Counted from the first letter of the stretch, positions 1-6,864 are shown. The stretch is 10,867 bases of DNA from an uncultured Collinsella sp. (GCA_900548255.1 URKH01000071.1:1-10867), one strand, 5' to 3'. Numbers and translations: made by a program. Notes: generated by a model not told the origin, from the letters alone.

Positions 1-16
1 GCGCAACGCGTTGCGC
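1..16. repeat. 16-bp perfect palindrome at window edge
   Basis: GCGCAACGCGTTGCGC is identical to its own reverse complement. It lies at the first base of the window, so I cannot tell whether it is part of a longer inverted repeat, a terminator of an upstream gene or a protein-binding site. No T-tract follows it on the + strand. Confidence 0.4.
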
Positions 17-63
17 TGAGTCCTGAGGCTGTTGCAATGAAGATGAGAATCAAGGCAAGTATC

Positions 64-109
64 GCAAAGAGGGCGGGCGTTCCCCGCGCTCTTTGCCCCT
101 TCGGCAAAG
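64..109. repeat. Overlapping inverted repeats around the abi promoter
   Basis: Two palindromes share one arm. The first pairs 64-71 (GCAAAGAG) with 89-96 (CTCTTTGC) and continues inward with five more GC pairs after one mismatch. The second pairs 91-97 (CTTTGCC) with 103-109 (GGCAAAG) across five bases. The shared arm overlaps the proposed -35 box and the second palindrome fills the promoter spacer. This could be an operator for a repressor; it could also be the tail of an upstream terminator, although no T-run follows. Confidence 0.4.
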
Positions 110-120
110 TGGGGTATACT
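93..120 (+). promoter_or_regulatory. Candidate sigma70-type promoter of the abi gene
   Basis: TATACT at 115-120 is a good -10 box. TTGCCC at 93-98 is a plausible -35 box, with a 16-base spacer. Transcription would begin near 126-128 and leave a leader of about 80 bases before the ATG at 206. The -35 box lies inside a palindrome, which suggests control by a repressor. The assignment rests on sequence match only. Confidence 0.5.
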
Positions 121-132
121 GTCCGCAGTGTG

Positions 133-193
133 AAAAGCCTTCGGGCTTTTAGCGGCTGCGGGTACCTGTACCTACAGCCGCATTTTTCGTTTT
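133..193 (+). terminator. Two-hairpin leader with intrinsic-terminator shape (attenuator candidate)
   Basis: Hairpin 1 pairs 133-139 (AAAAGCC) with 144-150 (GGCTTTT) across a TTCG tetraloop. Hairpin 2 pairs 152-158 (GCGGCTG) with 175-181 (CAGCCGC); after one mismatch it continues with G-C and A-U pairs to a four-base loop. It is followed directly by ATTTTTCGTTTT (182-193). That is the layout of a Rho-independent terminator, and it ends right at the GGAGG ribosome binding site (194-198). It may limit abi expression by attenuation, or it may be a terminator of an upstream transcript placed before the gene. Confidence 0.55.
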
Positions 194-205
194 GGAGGAA
201 CGATC

Positions 206-1339
206 ATGAAGGAGCGCCCGCTCATCCCGGCAGAACAACAGGTCGCCCACCTCGCAGAGCGGGGCGTCCGCTTCGACATAATGAGCCCCAAGGATGCAGT
301 CGCGTTCCTCCGCGACAAGAACTTCTTCTTCAAGGTCAAGGCGTTTGCGAAGTGCTTCTCAACGTATCGTAGCCCCGCGTCGGAGGGCTACGGACGCTAC
401 GTCAACCTAGACTTCGCCTACCTCACCGAGCTCACCCGACTCGACCACCACCTCCGCGAGCACATCCTCTCGATGACGCTTGACATCGAGCACTACATGA
501 AGGTCCATCTAAACCGGACGATGATGGACGACGGCGCCGACGGGAAGGAGGTCCTCGACCTCCTTTTCGCCCACGAAAGGCTGCGTAAGGAGAGGATGCT
601 GGAGGAGCGGTTCGATCCAAGCGGGTCAGAAGCCACCGTCGAGAGGATGAAGGCCATCGCCGACCGGCTAGATGGGGTGGGCGGCAGCGAGCGGGTGATG
701 CTCTTCCTCGAGATGCTCCACATCGCCGAGGATCAGACTTTGGGGATAGACCCGGAGCACCTCGAGCGCAGCGTCTCGTACCTCGGAGACTCGAACTACA
801 CCCGGGACCTCGCGAATAAGTACGGCAGACGCGAGGACATGTACGTCTGGAACTACCTGGAACTCGTCTCCTTCGGGGGAATCATCGCGCTTTACAAGTT
901 CTACTTCTACGACCTCAGGAGGGAACGCAGCCAGGAGGCCGAATCCGTCAAGCAGCTCCTGTTCCCCGTGAAGGCCCTGCGCAACGCGGCCGCTCATAAC
1001 GGCAACGTTCTGAACACGATCGGGCAGCGTCTACAGAAGCCCGTCGGCTCCATCGCGACGGCCGCGCGGGAGGAGCTCGGAATCGACCAGGAGCTCGTCG
1101 CCCTTACGAAGCGCTTCCCCGTCATCCACGACTTCACCGCACTCGTGCTCTGCTTCGATAGAATTGTCAGCGATGCGGACGCGAGGTCGGAAAAGGCGGC
1201 AGGCCTGCGCACCCTGCGCGAGCGCTTCCTTGAGCACGCCGACTATTTCGAAAAGCAGATCGAGCTTGACCGAGGAATCAGGATGCTGGGGGAAGTCATG
1301 CGCTCGGGAGCCGATGTCATCTCTTCGAGCTCCCTATAG
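206..1339 (+). CDS. Abi family (Abi_2 / AbiD-AbiF-like, HEPN-type) protein
   Basis: A 377-residue protein that looks like the Abi_2 family, whose founding members are abortive-infection proteins of lactococcal plasmids. What is seen: a segment at residues 68-102 rich in the family's F-x-x-L-x-x-L-x-x-x-D-x-x-L-R and I-E pattern (LTRLDHHLREHIL followed by LDIEHYMKVHL); an aromatic stretch with WNYLELVSFGGIIALY near 215-230; and RNAAAH at 259-264, which fits the R-x(4-6)-H motif of HEPN ribonucleases. Length fits the family (about 300-400 residues). The ATG is preceded by GGAGG at 194-198 with seven bases between. It is a single-gene unit on the + strand, convergent with the aldolase gene downstream. 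By family it would act in the cytoplasm as an RNase-type toxin in phage defence. No antitoxin gene is visible beside it, and activity is inferred rather than shown. The leader hairpins suggest restrained expression. Confidence 0.85.
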   Translation: MKERPLIPAEQQVAHLAERGVRFDIMSPKDAVAFLRDKNFFFKVKAFAKCFSTYRSPASEGYGRYVNLDFAYLTELTRLDHHLREHILSMTLDIEHYMKVHLNRTMMDDGADGKEVLDLLFAHERLRKERMLEERFDPSGSEATVERMKAIADRLDGVGGSERVMLFLEMLHIAEDQTLGIDPEHLERSVSYLGDSNYTRDLANKYGRREDMYVWNYLELVSFGGIIALYKFYFYDLRRERSQEAESVKQLLFPVKALRNAAAHNGNVLNTIGQRLQKPVGSIATAAREELGIDQELVALTKRFPVIHDFTALVLCFDRIVSDADARSEKAAGLRTLRERFLEHADYFEKQIELDRGIRMLGEVMRSGADVISSSSL

Positions 1340-1533
1340 CTCTTCAGCCCCCTAATAGCCCCTTACCATTTGGGCCCCGCTCGAACAGAGTAGGTTCGAG
1401 CAACTCAGCAGCAATCCGACTACCCGATGCATGAAAACCGCAGCTCAGACGCATGACATGCCGTCCCATGAAGCAGCGGGTTCGGGTAAGAGTACGTCCG
1501 AGTGGTCAGAGTAGGGCCCGACTTCCCCCTCTT

Positions 1534-1717
1534 GGCGACGTGCAAAATCGCGAATATTCAGCATCTCTCGATAGCCCCGCGGTGCCTCAGAGAGCCATAA
1601 AAGCAAAAACGGCCCCCGTTTTAGCGTCAATTAGAGCCAAAACGGGGGCCGTTCCGTGCTTCAATCAGCTGGTAAAAGCCTTTACCGTGCTGAATATTCG
1701 CGATTTTGCACGTCGCC
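1534..1717. repeat. Perfect 30-bp inverted repeat flanking a 124-bp segment
   Basis: The left arm 1534-1563 (GGCGACGTGC...TATTCAGCA) is the exact reverse complement of the right arm 1688-1717. An imperfect extension continues outward: CCCCCT before the left arm mirrors AGGGGG after the right. Each arm read toward the centre on the left and away from it on the right gives the peptide LNIRDFARR. The enclosed segment carries a second perfect inverted repeat with a T-tract. It could be a small nonautonomous mobile element, an invertible segment, or a very strong two-way terminator. No integrase, invertase or clear target duplication is visible next to it. Confidence 0.7.
1597..1653 (-). terminator. 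Intrinsic terminator of the transaldolase-family gene
   Basis: A perfect 15-bp stem pairs 1608-1622 (AACGGCCCCCGTTTT) with 1639-1653. Read on the - strand, the stem is followed by TTTGCTTTTAT, a good U-tract. It lies about 80 bases past the stop codon of the - strand gene. On the + strand the stem is followed by CCGTGCTTC with no T-run, so it should be strongest for the - strand transcript. Confidence 0.75.
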
Positions 1718-1734
1718 GCAGGGGGTACCCTTGC

Positions 1735-2439
1735 TTACGGCAGGATATGGAAGCCCAGAGCGGCGATATCCTTGGCAAATCCGCGCACGGTATCGAGCGA
1801 GACCTCGTACGGGTCACGTCCGATGTTCTTGCGCTTGGCCAGGATACTGTTGGGCACCGTGATGATCTGGCAACCGCAGGCCTCGGCCTGGTAAATGTTG
1901 ATGAGCTCGCGCGTGGACGCCCACAGGACCTCGCAGTTTGGCTTGGCGGCGGCCTTCTTGACCGACTCCGTCATAAACGGAATGGGATCGACGCCGGTGT
2001 CGGCGATACGGCCGGCAAAGAGCGAGATGATGGACGGCGTCTCGGCGTCAACGGCCTCGACCATCTCGTCGACCTGCGCGGGCGTGAAGATGGTGGTGAC
2101 GTTGACCTTAATGCCGTCGGCGGAAAGCTTGCGCACCAGCTCGGCGGTGGACTCGCCCTTAGTGGTCACGCACGGAATCTTGACGTAGACGTTCTCGGCC
2201 CAGGTAGCGATCTCGCGTGCCTCGACCTCCATGGTCTCTACGTCGTCGGCAAAAACCTCAAACGAAACGGACACATCGGTGATGTGGGCCAGGACCTCCT
2301 TGGCAAATGCGCGGTAATCCGTCACGCCGCCCTTCTTCATAAGGGATGGGTTGGTTGTGAAGCCCTGAACGTTGCCGTTCTCGTACATGTCGAGCATGCC
2401 CTCGAGGTTTGCACCGTCAGCGAACACCTTGATTGCCAT
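1735..2439 (-). CDS. Transaldolase family protein / fructose-6-phosphate aldolase-like
   Basis: A 234-residue TIM-barrel class I aldolase of the small transaldolase (TalC/FSA) group. Family members either move a dihydroxyacetone unit between sugar phosphates or split fructose 6-phosphate; sequence alone does not separate these. What is seen: FADGA with Asp8, the TTNPSL segment at 28-33, the Schiff-base lysine in YVKIP (Lys87), the VTTIFTP strand near 114-120 and SLFAGRIAD at 139-147. Length fits the short family (about 210-235). I chose the ATG at 2437-2439, which gives MAIKVFADG, because AAAGGA sits nine bases upstream; an ATG eight codons earlier lacks such a site. A TTGATA at 2504-2499 on the - strand could be a -35 box, but I see no good -10 partner. 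Cytoplasmic, monocistronic by appearance, with its own terminator downstream. Confidence 0.88.
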   Translation of the reverse strand: MAIKVFADGANLEGMLDMYENGNVQGFTTNPSLMKKGGVTDYRAFAKEVLAHITDVSVSFEVFADDVETMEVEAREIATWAENVYVKIPCVTTKGESTAELVRKLSADGIKVNVTTIFTPAQVDEMVEAVDAETPSIISLFAGRIADTGVDPIPFMTESVKKAAAKPNCEVLWASTRELINIYQAEACGCQIITVPNSILAKRKNIGRDPYEVSLDTVRGFAKDIAALGFHILP

Positions 2440-2650
2440 CTGCCTGATTCCTTTCGCTTGCACATGGGCGTTAAACCGCTAAACACTTTACCTACGTTTA
2501 TCAAGGCGTGAGCTGCGGTTTTTTATCTTCTCGGCGAACGGCATAAACGCTTTAGCGTTTTTGAGCACACCCTCCAGCGGCAAAACGATTTTGCAGGGCG
2601 AGCCGATTTGAGCCGCCCGCCGCGGGTGAACGGTAATTGGACGGTTCCCG
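2440..2650. other. Intergenic region upstream of the transaldolase-family gene
   Basis: It should contain the promoter of the downstream - strand gene; no convincing -35/-10 pair was found. A small hairpin lies at 2545-2560 (AAACGC, TTTA, GCGTTT) with short T-rich flanks on both strands, so it could be a weak terminator after the HAD remnant. Nothing else recognisable. Confidence 0.4.
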
Positions 2651-2911
2651 CTAGATCAACCCAAAGTGGCGCATGGCGGTGACGGTACCGTCGTGTGCGA
2701 CGTCGTCGGTCACGTAGTTGGCGACCGCCTTGACCTCGGGCATGGCGTTGCCCATGGCAACAGCCGTCTCGACGACGGCGAGCATGCCCAGGTCGTTGCC
2801 CGAATCGCCGAAGCCAAAAGTGCGCGCATTTCCCTCGCGGCCCAGATACGCCAGCGCTCGCGCCACGCCCACGCCCTTGTCGATGCCCTTGGGGCTCAGC
2901 TCGCGGTTTGC
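2651..2911 (-). pseudogene. C-terminal remnant of a Cof-type HAD-superfamily phosphatase
   Basis: About 85 residues match the end of Cof-like (HAD-IIB) sugar-phosphate phosphatases. The SPKGIDKGVG segment carries the motif III lysine, GFGDSGNDLGML is motif IV (GD-x-x-ND), and the tail AVAMGNAMPEVKAVANYVTDDVAHDG is typical. Intact family members have about 260-280 residues with an N-terminal nucleophile motif DxDGT, which is missing here along with the cap domain. The frame stays open up to 3028, but the residues before about 2905 look nothing like a HAD protein, and the only in-frame ATG there (3028) sits inside the hairpin that follows the neighbouring operon. I therefore read this as the broken end of a gene whose front was lost when the operon to its right arrived or rearranged. 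It should lack catalytic activity. Confidence 0.75.
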
Positions 2912-3004
2912 TTGCTGGGCTCGCTTGGAAGCTCGGCGGTAAACGCGTCTCCCAGTCAATCCGGCACCGCCGAGGCAAACCCCACACGCGCCCGCCAACG
3001 CAAA

Positions 3005-3039
3005 GGTCCGGCGGGACGCACCTAGCATCCCGCCGGACC
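3005..3039 (-). terminator. GC-rich hairpin downstream of the sugar operon
   Basis: A perfect 12-bp stem pairs 3005-3016 (GGTCCGGCGGGA) with 3028-3039 (TCCCGCCGGACC) across 11 bases, starting 33 bases beyond the stop codon of the last operon gene. On the - strand only TTTG follows, so it is a weak intrinsic terminator by U-tract but a strong mRNA 3' end structure. Confidence 0.6.
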
Positions 3040-3072
3040 GTCACTCGTCCAGGAGGCCACCGCGACGAACCT

Positions 3073-4152
3073 CTAGATCTTCGCAAGCTCCTCGGAGATG
3101 ACGCGGCAGACGTCCTCAGCCTGAGGCATCACGCCGTACATCTCGAAGAAGCCGTGGTCGCAGCCGCGATAGCGAATCGCGGTGACATCAACGCCCGCAT
3201 CCTGCAGCCTCTTCGCGAACAGCTCATCCTGATAGCGCAGGTAGTCATACTCGGAAGAGATGATGACCGTGCGGGGGAACGCGCTCACGTCCTCCGCGAA
3301 CAGGGCAGACACCCTCGGGTCGAGCATCTCCTCCGCATTGCCGTTGGTGTACATCAGCGGCAGGTCATCATTGGCATTGCGAATGCGATCCACCCTGCTC
3401 AAAGCCTCGATCCTCTGGTCGTTCACAATCTCATAGAGGTCATAGGACCATTCCTCCGGAACGGGGCCGCCGTCGACGAGCGGATACAGCTCGGCCACGA
3501 GCTTGATCCTGTCCACATGGGACCCGTCGAGGACGACGGCGTTGGTCAGGCTTCCGCCCGCGGAGTCGCCAGCCACGGCGATCCGCGTCGCGTCAACACC
3601 CAGCTCATCCGCATGCTCGACAAGCCAGCCGAGCGTCTTCACGCAGTCCTCGACGCCACCGGGAAACATCGTTTCGGGAGACAGGCGGTACTCGGGGTAG
3701 ACCGCAACACAACCCGTTCGCTCCGCGATGTCGCGCAGGCAGTTCTCGTACTGGCCGATGTTGCCAACCATAAAGCCGCCGCCATGGATGAACACGAGCG
3801 CGGCAGAACCGCTCTCGTGGCTCTCGGGCGTGAAGACGTGCAGGGGAATGCCCCTGTCGCCAAAATTCATGACGACGGTCTTCTTGGCAACGCCCGCGCC
3901 CCTCACGACATGGGTCTCCTTGTTGGGCGCGGAGCGCCACGCGATCACGTCCACCGGCCCCGCCGGCGCCGGACCAGCAGCGAGCTTCGCGTGGGCGCGC
4001 GCATAGACGCGCGGATCGAGCACGTGCTCGCGCTCATCTCCCGGCACGGGCTTCAGTAGGAGCTTCAGCCCATTAGGCTCGACGACCTCCCTAGCTCCAC
4101 GCTCAAGGACTTCAAGCTCGGAAGTGGGGTACTTTCTCTCCTCGGCGCCCAT
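3073..4152 (-). CDS. Alpha/beta hydrolase (HSL/esterase-lipase type)
   Basis: A 359-residue serine hydrolase of the hormone-sensitive-lipase-like group, which cleaves carboxylic ester bonds of small substrates. What is seen: the oxyanion-hole motif HGGGF at 123-127, the nucleophile elbow GDSAG at 195-199 with Ser197, a probable catalytic Asp303 in SEYDYLR, and His333 in CDHGF. The first 95 residues form an N-terminal extension without a recognised domain or signal peptide, so the enzyme should be cytoplasmic. It starts only two bases after the stop codon of the aldo/keto reductase gene, which implies coupled translation; no strong separate ribosome binding site is visible. As the last gene of the sugar operon it might remove acetyl or other acyl groups from the imported sugar, but that is inference from position. 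Confidence 0.88.
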   Translation of the reverse strand: MGAEERKYPTSELEVLERGAREVVEPNGLKLLLKPVPGDEREHVLDPRVYARAHAKLAAGPAPAGPVDVIAWRSAPNKETHVVRGAGVAKKTVVMNFGDRGIPLHVFTPESHESGSAALVFIHGGGFMVGNIGQYENCLRDIAERTGCVAVYPEYRLSPETMFPGGVEDCVKTLGWLVEHADELGVDATRIAVAGDSAGGSLTNAVVLDGSHVDRIKLVAELYPLVDGGPVPEEWSYDLYEIVNDQRIEALSRVDRIRNANDDLPLMYTNGNAEEMLDPRVSALFAEDVSAFPRTVIISSEYDYLRYQDELFAKRLQDAGVDVTAIRYRGCDHGFFEMYGVMPQAEDVCRVISEELAKI

Positions 4153-4154
4153 GG

Positions 4155-5099
4155 CTAGCCGATCTTCAGCTCGTCAAGCTTGGCATCAAGCTTGGCCATC
4201 TCATCGGCGGAAAGCTCCCACTCGAACGTCTCGCAGTTCTGAATCGCGTGGGCGTCCGTGCGCACGCCAACGAGCGCGGTGCCAACGTACTCCTTCTGGG
4301 TGCTCCAGTTCACGGCGACCTGTGCCACGGGTTTGTCGTGAGCCTCGGCTATCTCGTCCATGACCTTGAGCAGCTCCTGGACGCGAGAGAACTTGGGCTC
4401 CTGGAAGTAGTCGTAGAAGCCGGCGCGGACGTCGCCCTCCTCGAACTTCGGCAGCGCGCGGAACTTGCCCGACAGGATGCCTGCGCCAAGGGAGCCATAG
4501 GTGAAGGAGTCGATGCCACGCTCGTAGCCCCACTTGATGAGGTCCTCGGAGGAACGGTCAACCATAGAGTAGGGCGGCTGCTGGACATCAATCTGAGCGA
4601 CCTTCTCGCACTCCTCGATCATCTCGGTCGTGAAGTTGGAGACGCCGATGTGGCGAATCTTGCCCTGCTCCTTGAGGAGCTGGAGGGCGCACATCGTCTC
4701 GGAGAACGGGGTCTTAGCGTCGGGCCAGTGCACGAAGTAGAAATCGATGTAGTCGGTGCGGAGGTTGCGCAGCGAGCTCTCGACCTCCCTCATGATGTTC
4801 TTGAACGAGGAGTCGCGGTCATAGCCGGCGGCGCTGGTGATCAGGCCAACCTTAGTCGAGAGCAGGTAGCTCTCTCGGTCGATGCCCCTGAGCGCGTTGC
4901 CGACGACCTTCTCGGACGTGCCGTTGCCATAGCACGGCGCGGTGTCAATGAGGTTGACGCCGTGATCGAGCATGGTGCGGATGGCGGACATGCTGGCGGC
5001 GTCATCGTTCTCACCAAAGGAGTCGCCGCCGATCGCCCAGGTGCCCACGGCGAGCTGGGAGACGTCAACATCGGAGTTCTTGAGGTGCGTGTAGCGCAT
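4155..5099 (-). CDS. Aldo/keto reductase
   Basis: A 314-residue NADPH-type aldo/keto reductase, full length for the family. The catalytic tetrad is intact: Asp52 and Tyr57 in LIDTAPCYG, Lys83 in STKVG, and His124 in FVHWPD. The GVSNF strand at 152-156 and the C-terminal WELSADEM segment are also typical of AKRs close to the sugar-aldehyde and plant-type potassium-channel-beta-like groups. The ATG follows AAGGAGAG at a normal distance. The gene lies between EIID (97-base gap that contains a strong hairpin) and the alpha/beta hydrolase (2-base gap). It would reduce or oxidise a carbonyl or hydroxyl group of the transported sugar or its breakdown product; the actual substrate is not visible in the sequence. 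Confidence 0.9.
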   Translation of the reverse strand: MRYTHLKNSDVDVSQLAVGTWAIGGDSFGENDDAASMSAIRTMLDHGVNLIDTAPCYGNGTSEKVVGNALRGIDRESYLLSTKVGLITSAAGYDRDSSFKNIMREVESSLRNLRTDYIDFYFVHWPDAKTPFSETMCALQLLKEQGKIRHIGVSNFTTEMIEECEKVAQIDVQQPPYSMVDRSSEDLIKWGYERGIDSFTYGSLGAGILSGKFRALPKFEEGDVRAGFYDYFQEPKFSRVQELLKVMDEIAEAHDKPVAQVAVNWSTQKEYVGTALVGVRTDAHAIQNCETFEWELSADEMAKLDAKLDELKIG

Positions 5100-5117
5100 A
5101 TTCTCTCCTTCTAATGG

Positions 5118-5154
5118 GGCGGCACGCGTCGAATGTCCTCGATCGCGTGCCGCC
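5118..5154 (-). other. Intercistronic hairpin between EIID and the reductase gene
   Basis: A perfect 11-bp stem pairs 5118-5128 (GGCGGCACGCG) with 5144-5154 (CGCGTGCCGCC); TCGA on both sides of the loop can extend it. On the - strand no U-run follows, and the ribosome binding site AAGGAGAG of the reductase comes about ten bases later. It may protect the upstream PTS mRNA from 3' decay or reduce read-through to the last two genes. Confidence 0.55.
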
Positions 5155-5196
5155 AGGAATTGCCTTGAACAGGCTTCGAATGATCCGGAAACCGCC

Positions 5197-6033
5197 TTAT
5201 ACGATGCCCACGAGGCCGAGGACGAGCGCCAGAATCATGATGCCGACCAGGATGATGTTGACGTTCACGTTCTTCTTGCGCAGGAGCCAGAGGACGACGA
5301 GAGTAAGTCCCAGGGGCACGATGCCCTTGAAGATCGAGTCGAGGTAGGTCTGGATCATGACGGGGTCGGAGTCTTGAACCGGAATAGACAGGATCGTATT
5401 GAATTGGACGTTCGCCGCAGTCATGGCGCCGATCATCACGAGGCCGATCGTGGAGGTCGCCTTGGTGATGAGCTTCATGAGGCCACCCTCGTACATCTCG
5501 GAGATGAAGTTGGTGCCCATGCTGAAGCCGAGGTAGGTCATGAAGTATCGGCAGAGGATCGACGGGATGTTGTAGATCAGCAGGAACATGATCGCGCCGA
5601 GGGGCGAGCCGCTCATGGCGAGGTTGATTCCGATGCCGGCGGCGATAACACGCAAGACGCCCCAGAAGATTGCGTCGCCGATGCCGGACATCGGGCCCAT
5701 CAGGGAGACCTTGATACCGTCGATGGACTCGGTGTCGAAGTCTTCGTGCCGCGAGTTCTCCCTCTCCATGGAGGCGACGAGGCCCATGGCGAACGTGCCG
5801 ACGTTCTGGGTAATGTTGTACCAAGTCGTGTGACGCTTCATGGCGTCGGCACGGGCCTCGGGGTCATCGGCGTAGTAGCGGTTAAGCGCGGGCTGGACGG
5901 AGTACAGCCAGCCGTCGGCGCCAGCCTTGACGGAACCGCCGGCGCAGGAGGCGAACACGGAGAAGGAGCGCAGGAAAATGCTGTTGAGCATCTTCTTGTC
6001 TTCAGGGCTCACATTCTTGGTCAGGTTGCTCAT
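5197..6033 (-). CDS. PTS system mannose-family transporter subunit IID
   Basis: A 278-residue membrane subunit of a mannose-type (Man) PTS. EIID forms the sugar channel together with EIIC in the cytoplasmic membrane. What is seen: the N-terminal FLRSF start typical of ManZ-like proteins, GPMSGIGDAIFWG at 113-125 (the family signature region), and hydrophobic membrane segments at about 125-145, 146-165, 193-210, 236-251 and 258-277. The C-terminus has the usual short positive patch RKKN before the last helix. Its ATG overlaps the EIIC stop codon by four bases (ATGA), with GGAGG inside the end of EIIC, so the two are translated together. Substrate specificity of Man-PTS cannot be read with confidence from these subunits. 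Confidence 0.93.
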   Translation of the reverse strand: MSNLTKNVSPEDKKMLNSIFLRSFSVFASCAGGSVKAGADGWLYSVQPALNRYYADDPEARADAMKRHTTWYNITQNVGTFAMGLVASMERENSRHEDFDTESIDGIKVSLMGPMSGIGDAIFWGVLRVIAAGIGINLAMSGSPLGAIMFLLIYNIPSILCRYFMTYLGFSMGTNFISEMYEGGLMKLITKATSTIGLVMIGAMTAANVQFNTILSIPVQDSDPVMIQTYLDSIFKGIVPLGLTLVVLWLLRKKNVNVNIILVGIMILALVLGLVGIV

Positions 6034-6842
6034 GCGAAGAAATCCTCCTCGTCGCTGGTTGCAGAGTCGCCGGAAACGGCCTGGGCTGCTATGCCCTTCT
6101 TGGTGAGATCTAAGATCTCCTTGTCGCGGAGGGCGGAGGCCACCGCGATGATGACACCGAGAACCGCGATGGCGATCATCGGGAGACCGAGGTACTGGTA
6201 GAGCATGAAGCCCAGGAAGAAGTAGATGCTAAGCTCGGTGCTCCACAGCATCTGGAGCAGGAGCGCCATGCCAACGGCGGGCAGGAGGGCGCCCACGGCG
6301 TTGAGGCCGTTCATGACATTGGCCGGAATCTGGTTAACGATGGCGGCAACGGGCTCAGCGCCGAGGTAAACGCCGAGGAAGGCGATGAGGCCAAAGGCAG
6401 CGTACTTAACGAACCAGAGAACGAAGTGCTGAAGCGCGAGGCCCTTCTCGTTGCCCTCGGCGGCCATCTTGTCAAAGGTGGCGGCGAAGAACGCAAGGAA
6501 CACGTTGTTCATGAAGATCGAGAGGAACGCGGTGACGACACCCACGGGAACGGCCAGCGTGATAGCGGCACCCTGGTCGATGCCGGCGCCAACGGTGAAG
6601 GCGACGGCGAGGGCGGTCGCAGTAACGGGCTCGGCGGAGATAGCGCCACCGATGTTAACCGCGCCCATGAAGATCGCCTCGAGAGAGGCACCGATGATAA
6701 CACCGGTCTTGACGTCGCCCATCAGGAGGCCCGCAACGAGGCCCACCACGAGAGGACGCTCGATCATGCACTGACCGAGAACCCAGTTGCCGCCGTAGCA
6801 AATCAGCACGGTCAACCAGGCCATTAATGCCAACCCAATCAT
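6030..6842 (-). CDS. PTS system mannose-family transporter subunit IIC
   Basis: A 270-residue polytopic membrane protein of the ManY/AgaW type that pairs with EIID to form the transport channel. Residues 28-60 hold the family's ERPLVVGLVAGLLMGD...IIGASLEAIFMG block, which contacts the sugar path in known members; hydrophobic segments span residues 2-24, 30-55, 72-122, 138-160, 180-200 and 205-238. The C-terminus is a long charged tail ending in SDEEDFFA. AAAGGAAG stands just before the ATG. A 46-base gap with a small perfect hairpin separates it from EIIB upstream, while it overlaps EIID downstream. Confidence 0.93.
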   Translation of the reverse strand: MIGLALMAWLTVLICYGGNWVLGQCMIERPLVVGLVAGLLMGDVKTGVIIGASLEAIFMGAVNIGGAISAEPVTATALAVAFTVGAGIDQGAAITLAVPVGVVTAFLSIFMNNVFLAFFAATFDKMAAEGNEKGLALQHFVLWFVKYAAFGLIAFLGVYLGAEPVAAIVNQIPANVMNGLNAVGALLPAVGMALLLQMLWSTELSIYFFLGFMLYQYLGLPMIAIAVLGVIIAVASALRDKEILDLTKKGIAAQAVSGDSATSDEEDFFA

Positions 6843-6864
6843 TTGACTTCCTTTCTTTCATTTC

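Larger units (their letters stand above)
1340..1734. other. Convergent intergenic region, about 395 bp, no convincing gene
   Basis: This stretch separates the abi gene (+) from the transaldolase-family gene (-), which point at each other. It holds a short inverted repeat at 1379-1401 (GCTCGAA, nine bases, TTCGAGC), the 30-bp inverted repeat at 1534-1717, the terminator nested in it, and a small hairpin at 1671-1686 (GGTAAA, AGCC, TTTACC). CAGAGTAGG occurs twice (1386-1394 and 1507-1515). Short open frames exist on both strands, but none has a ribosome binding site together with a recognisable product. Confidence 0.6.

Noticed and set aside
37..372. Open frame on the + strand before and into the abi gene
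   Set aside because: It crosses the promoter, both leader hairpins and the start of the abi gene in another frame, has no ribosome binding site, and its second half is an out-of-frame reading of abi.
1379..1401. Possible tRNA-like remnant (GGTTCGAGC resembles a T-loop)
   Set aside because: No acceptor stem, anticodon arm or CCA end can be built around it; it is simply a 7-bp inverted repeat.
1445..1630. Short - strand open frame with the LNIRDFARR peptide
   Set aside because: No ribosome binding site or known product; it lies across the left inverted-repeat arm and the terminator, so the peptide is better explained by the repeat.
1453..2511. Long + strand open frame opposite the transaldolase-family gene
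   Set aside because: Most of it is the antisense of a clearly recognised aldolase; low-stop antisense frames are common at this GC content.
2908..4059. Long + strand open frame opposite the alpha/beta hydrolase
   Set aside because: Antisense shadow; the - strand protein has a full catalytic triad and family motifs, while this frame has none.
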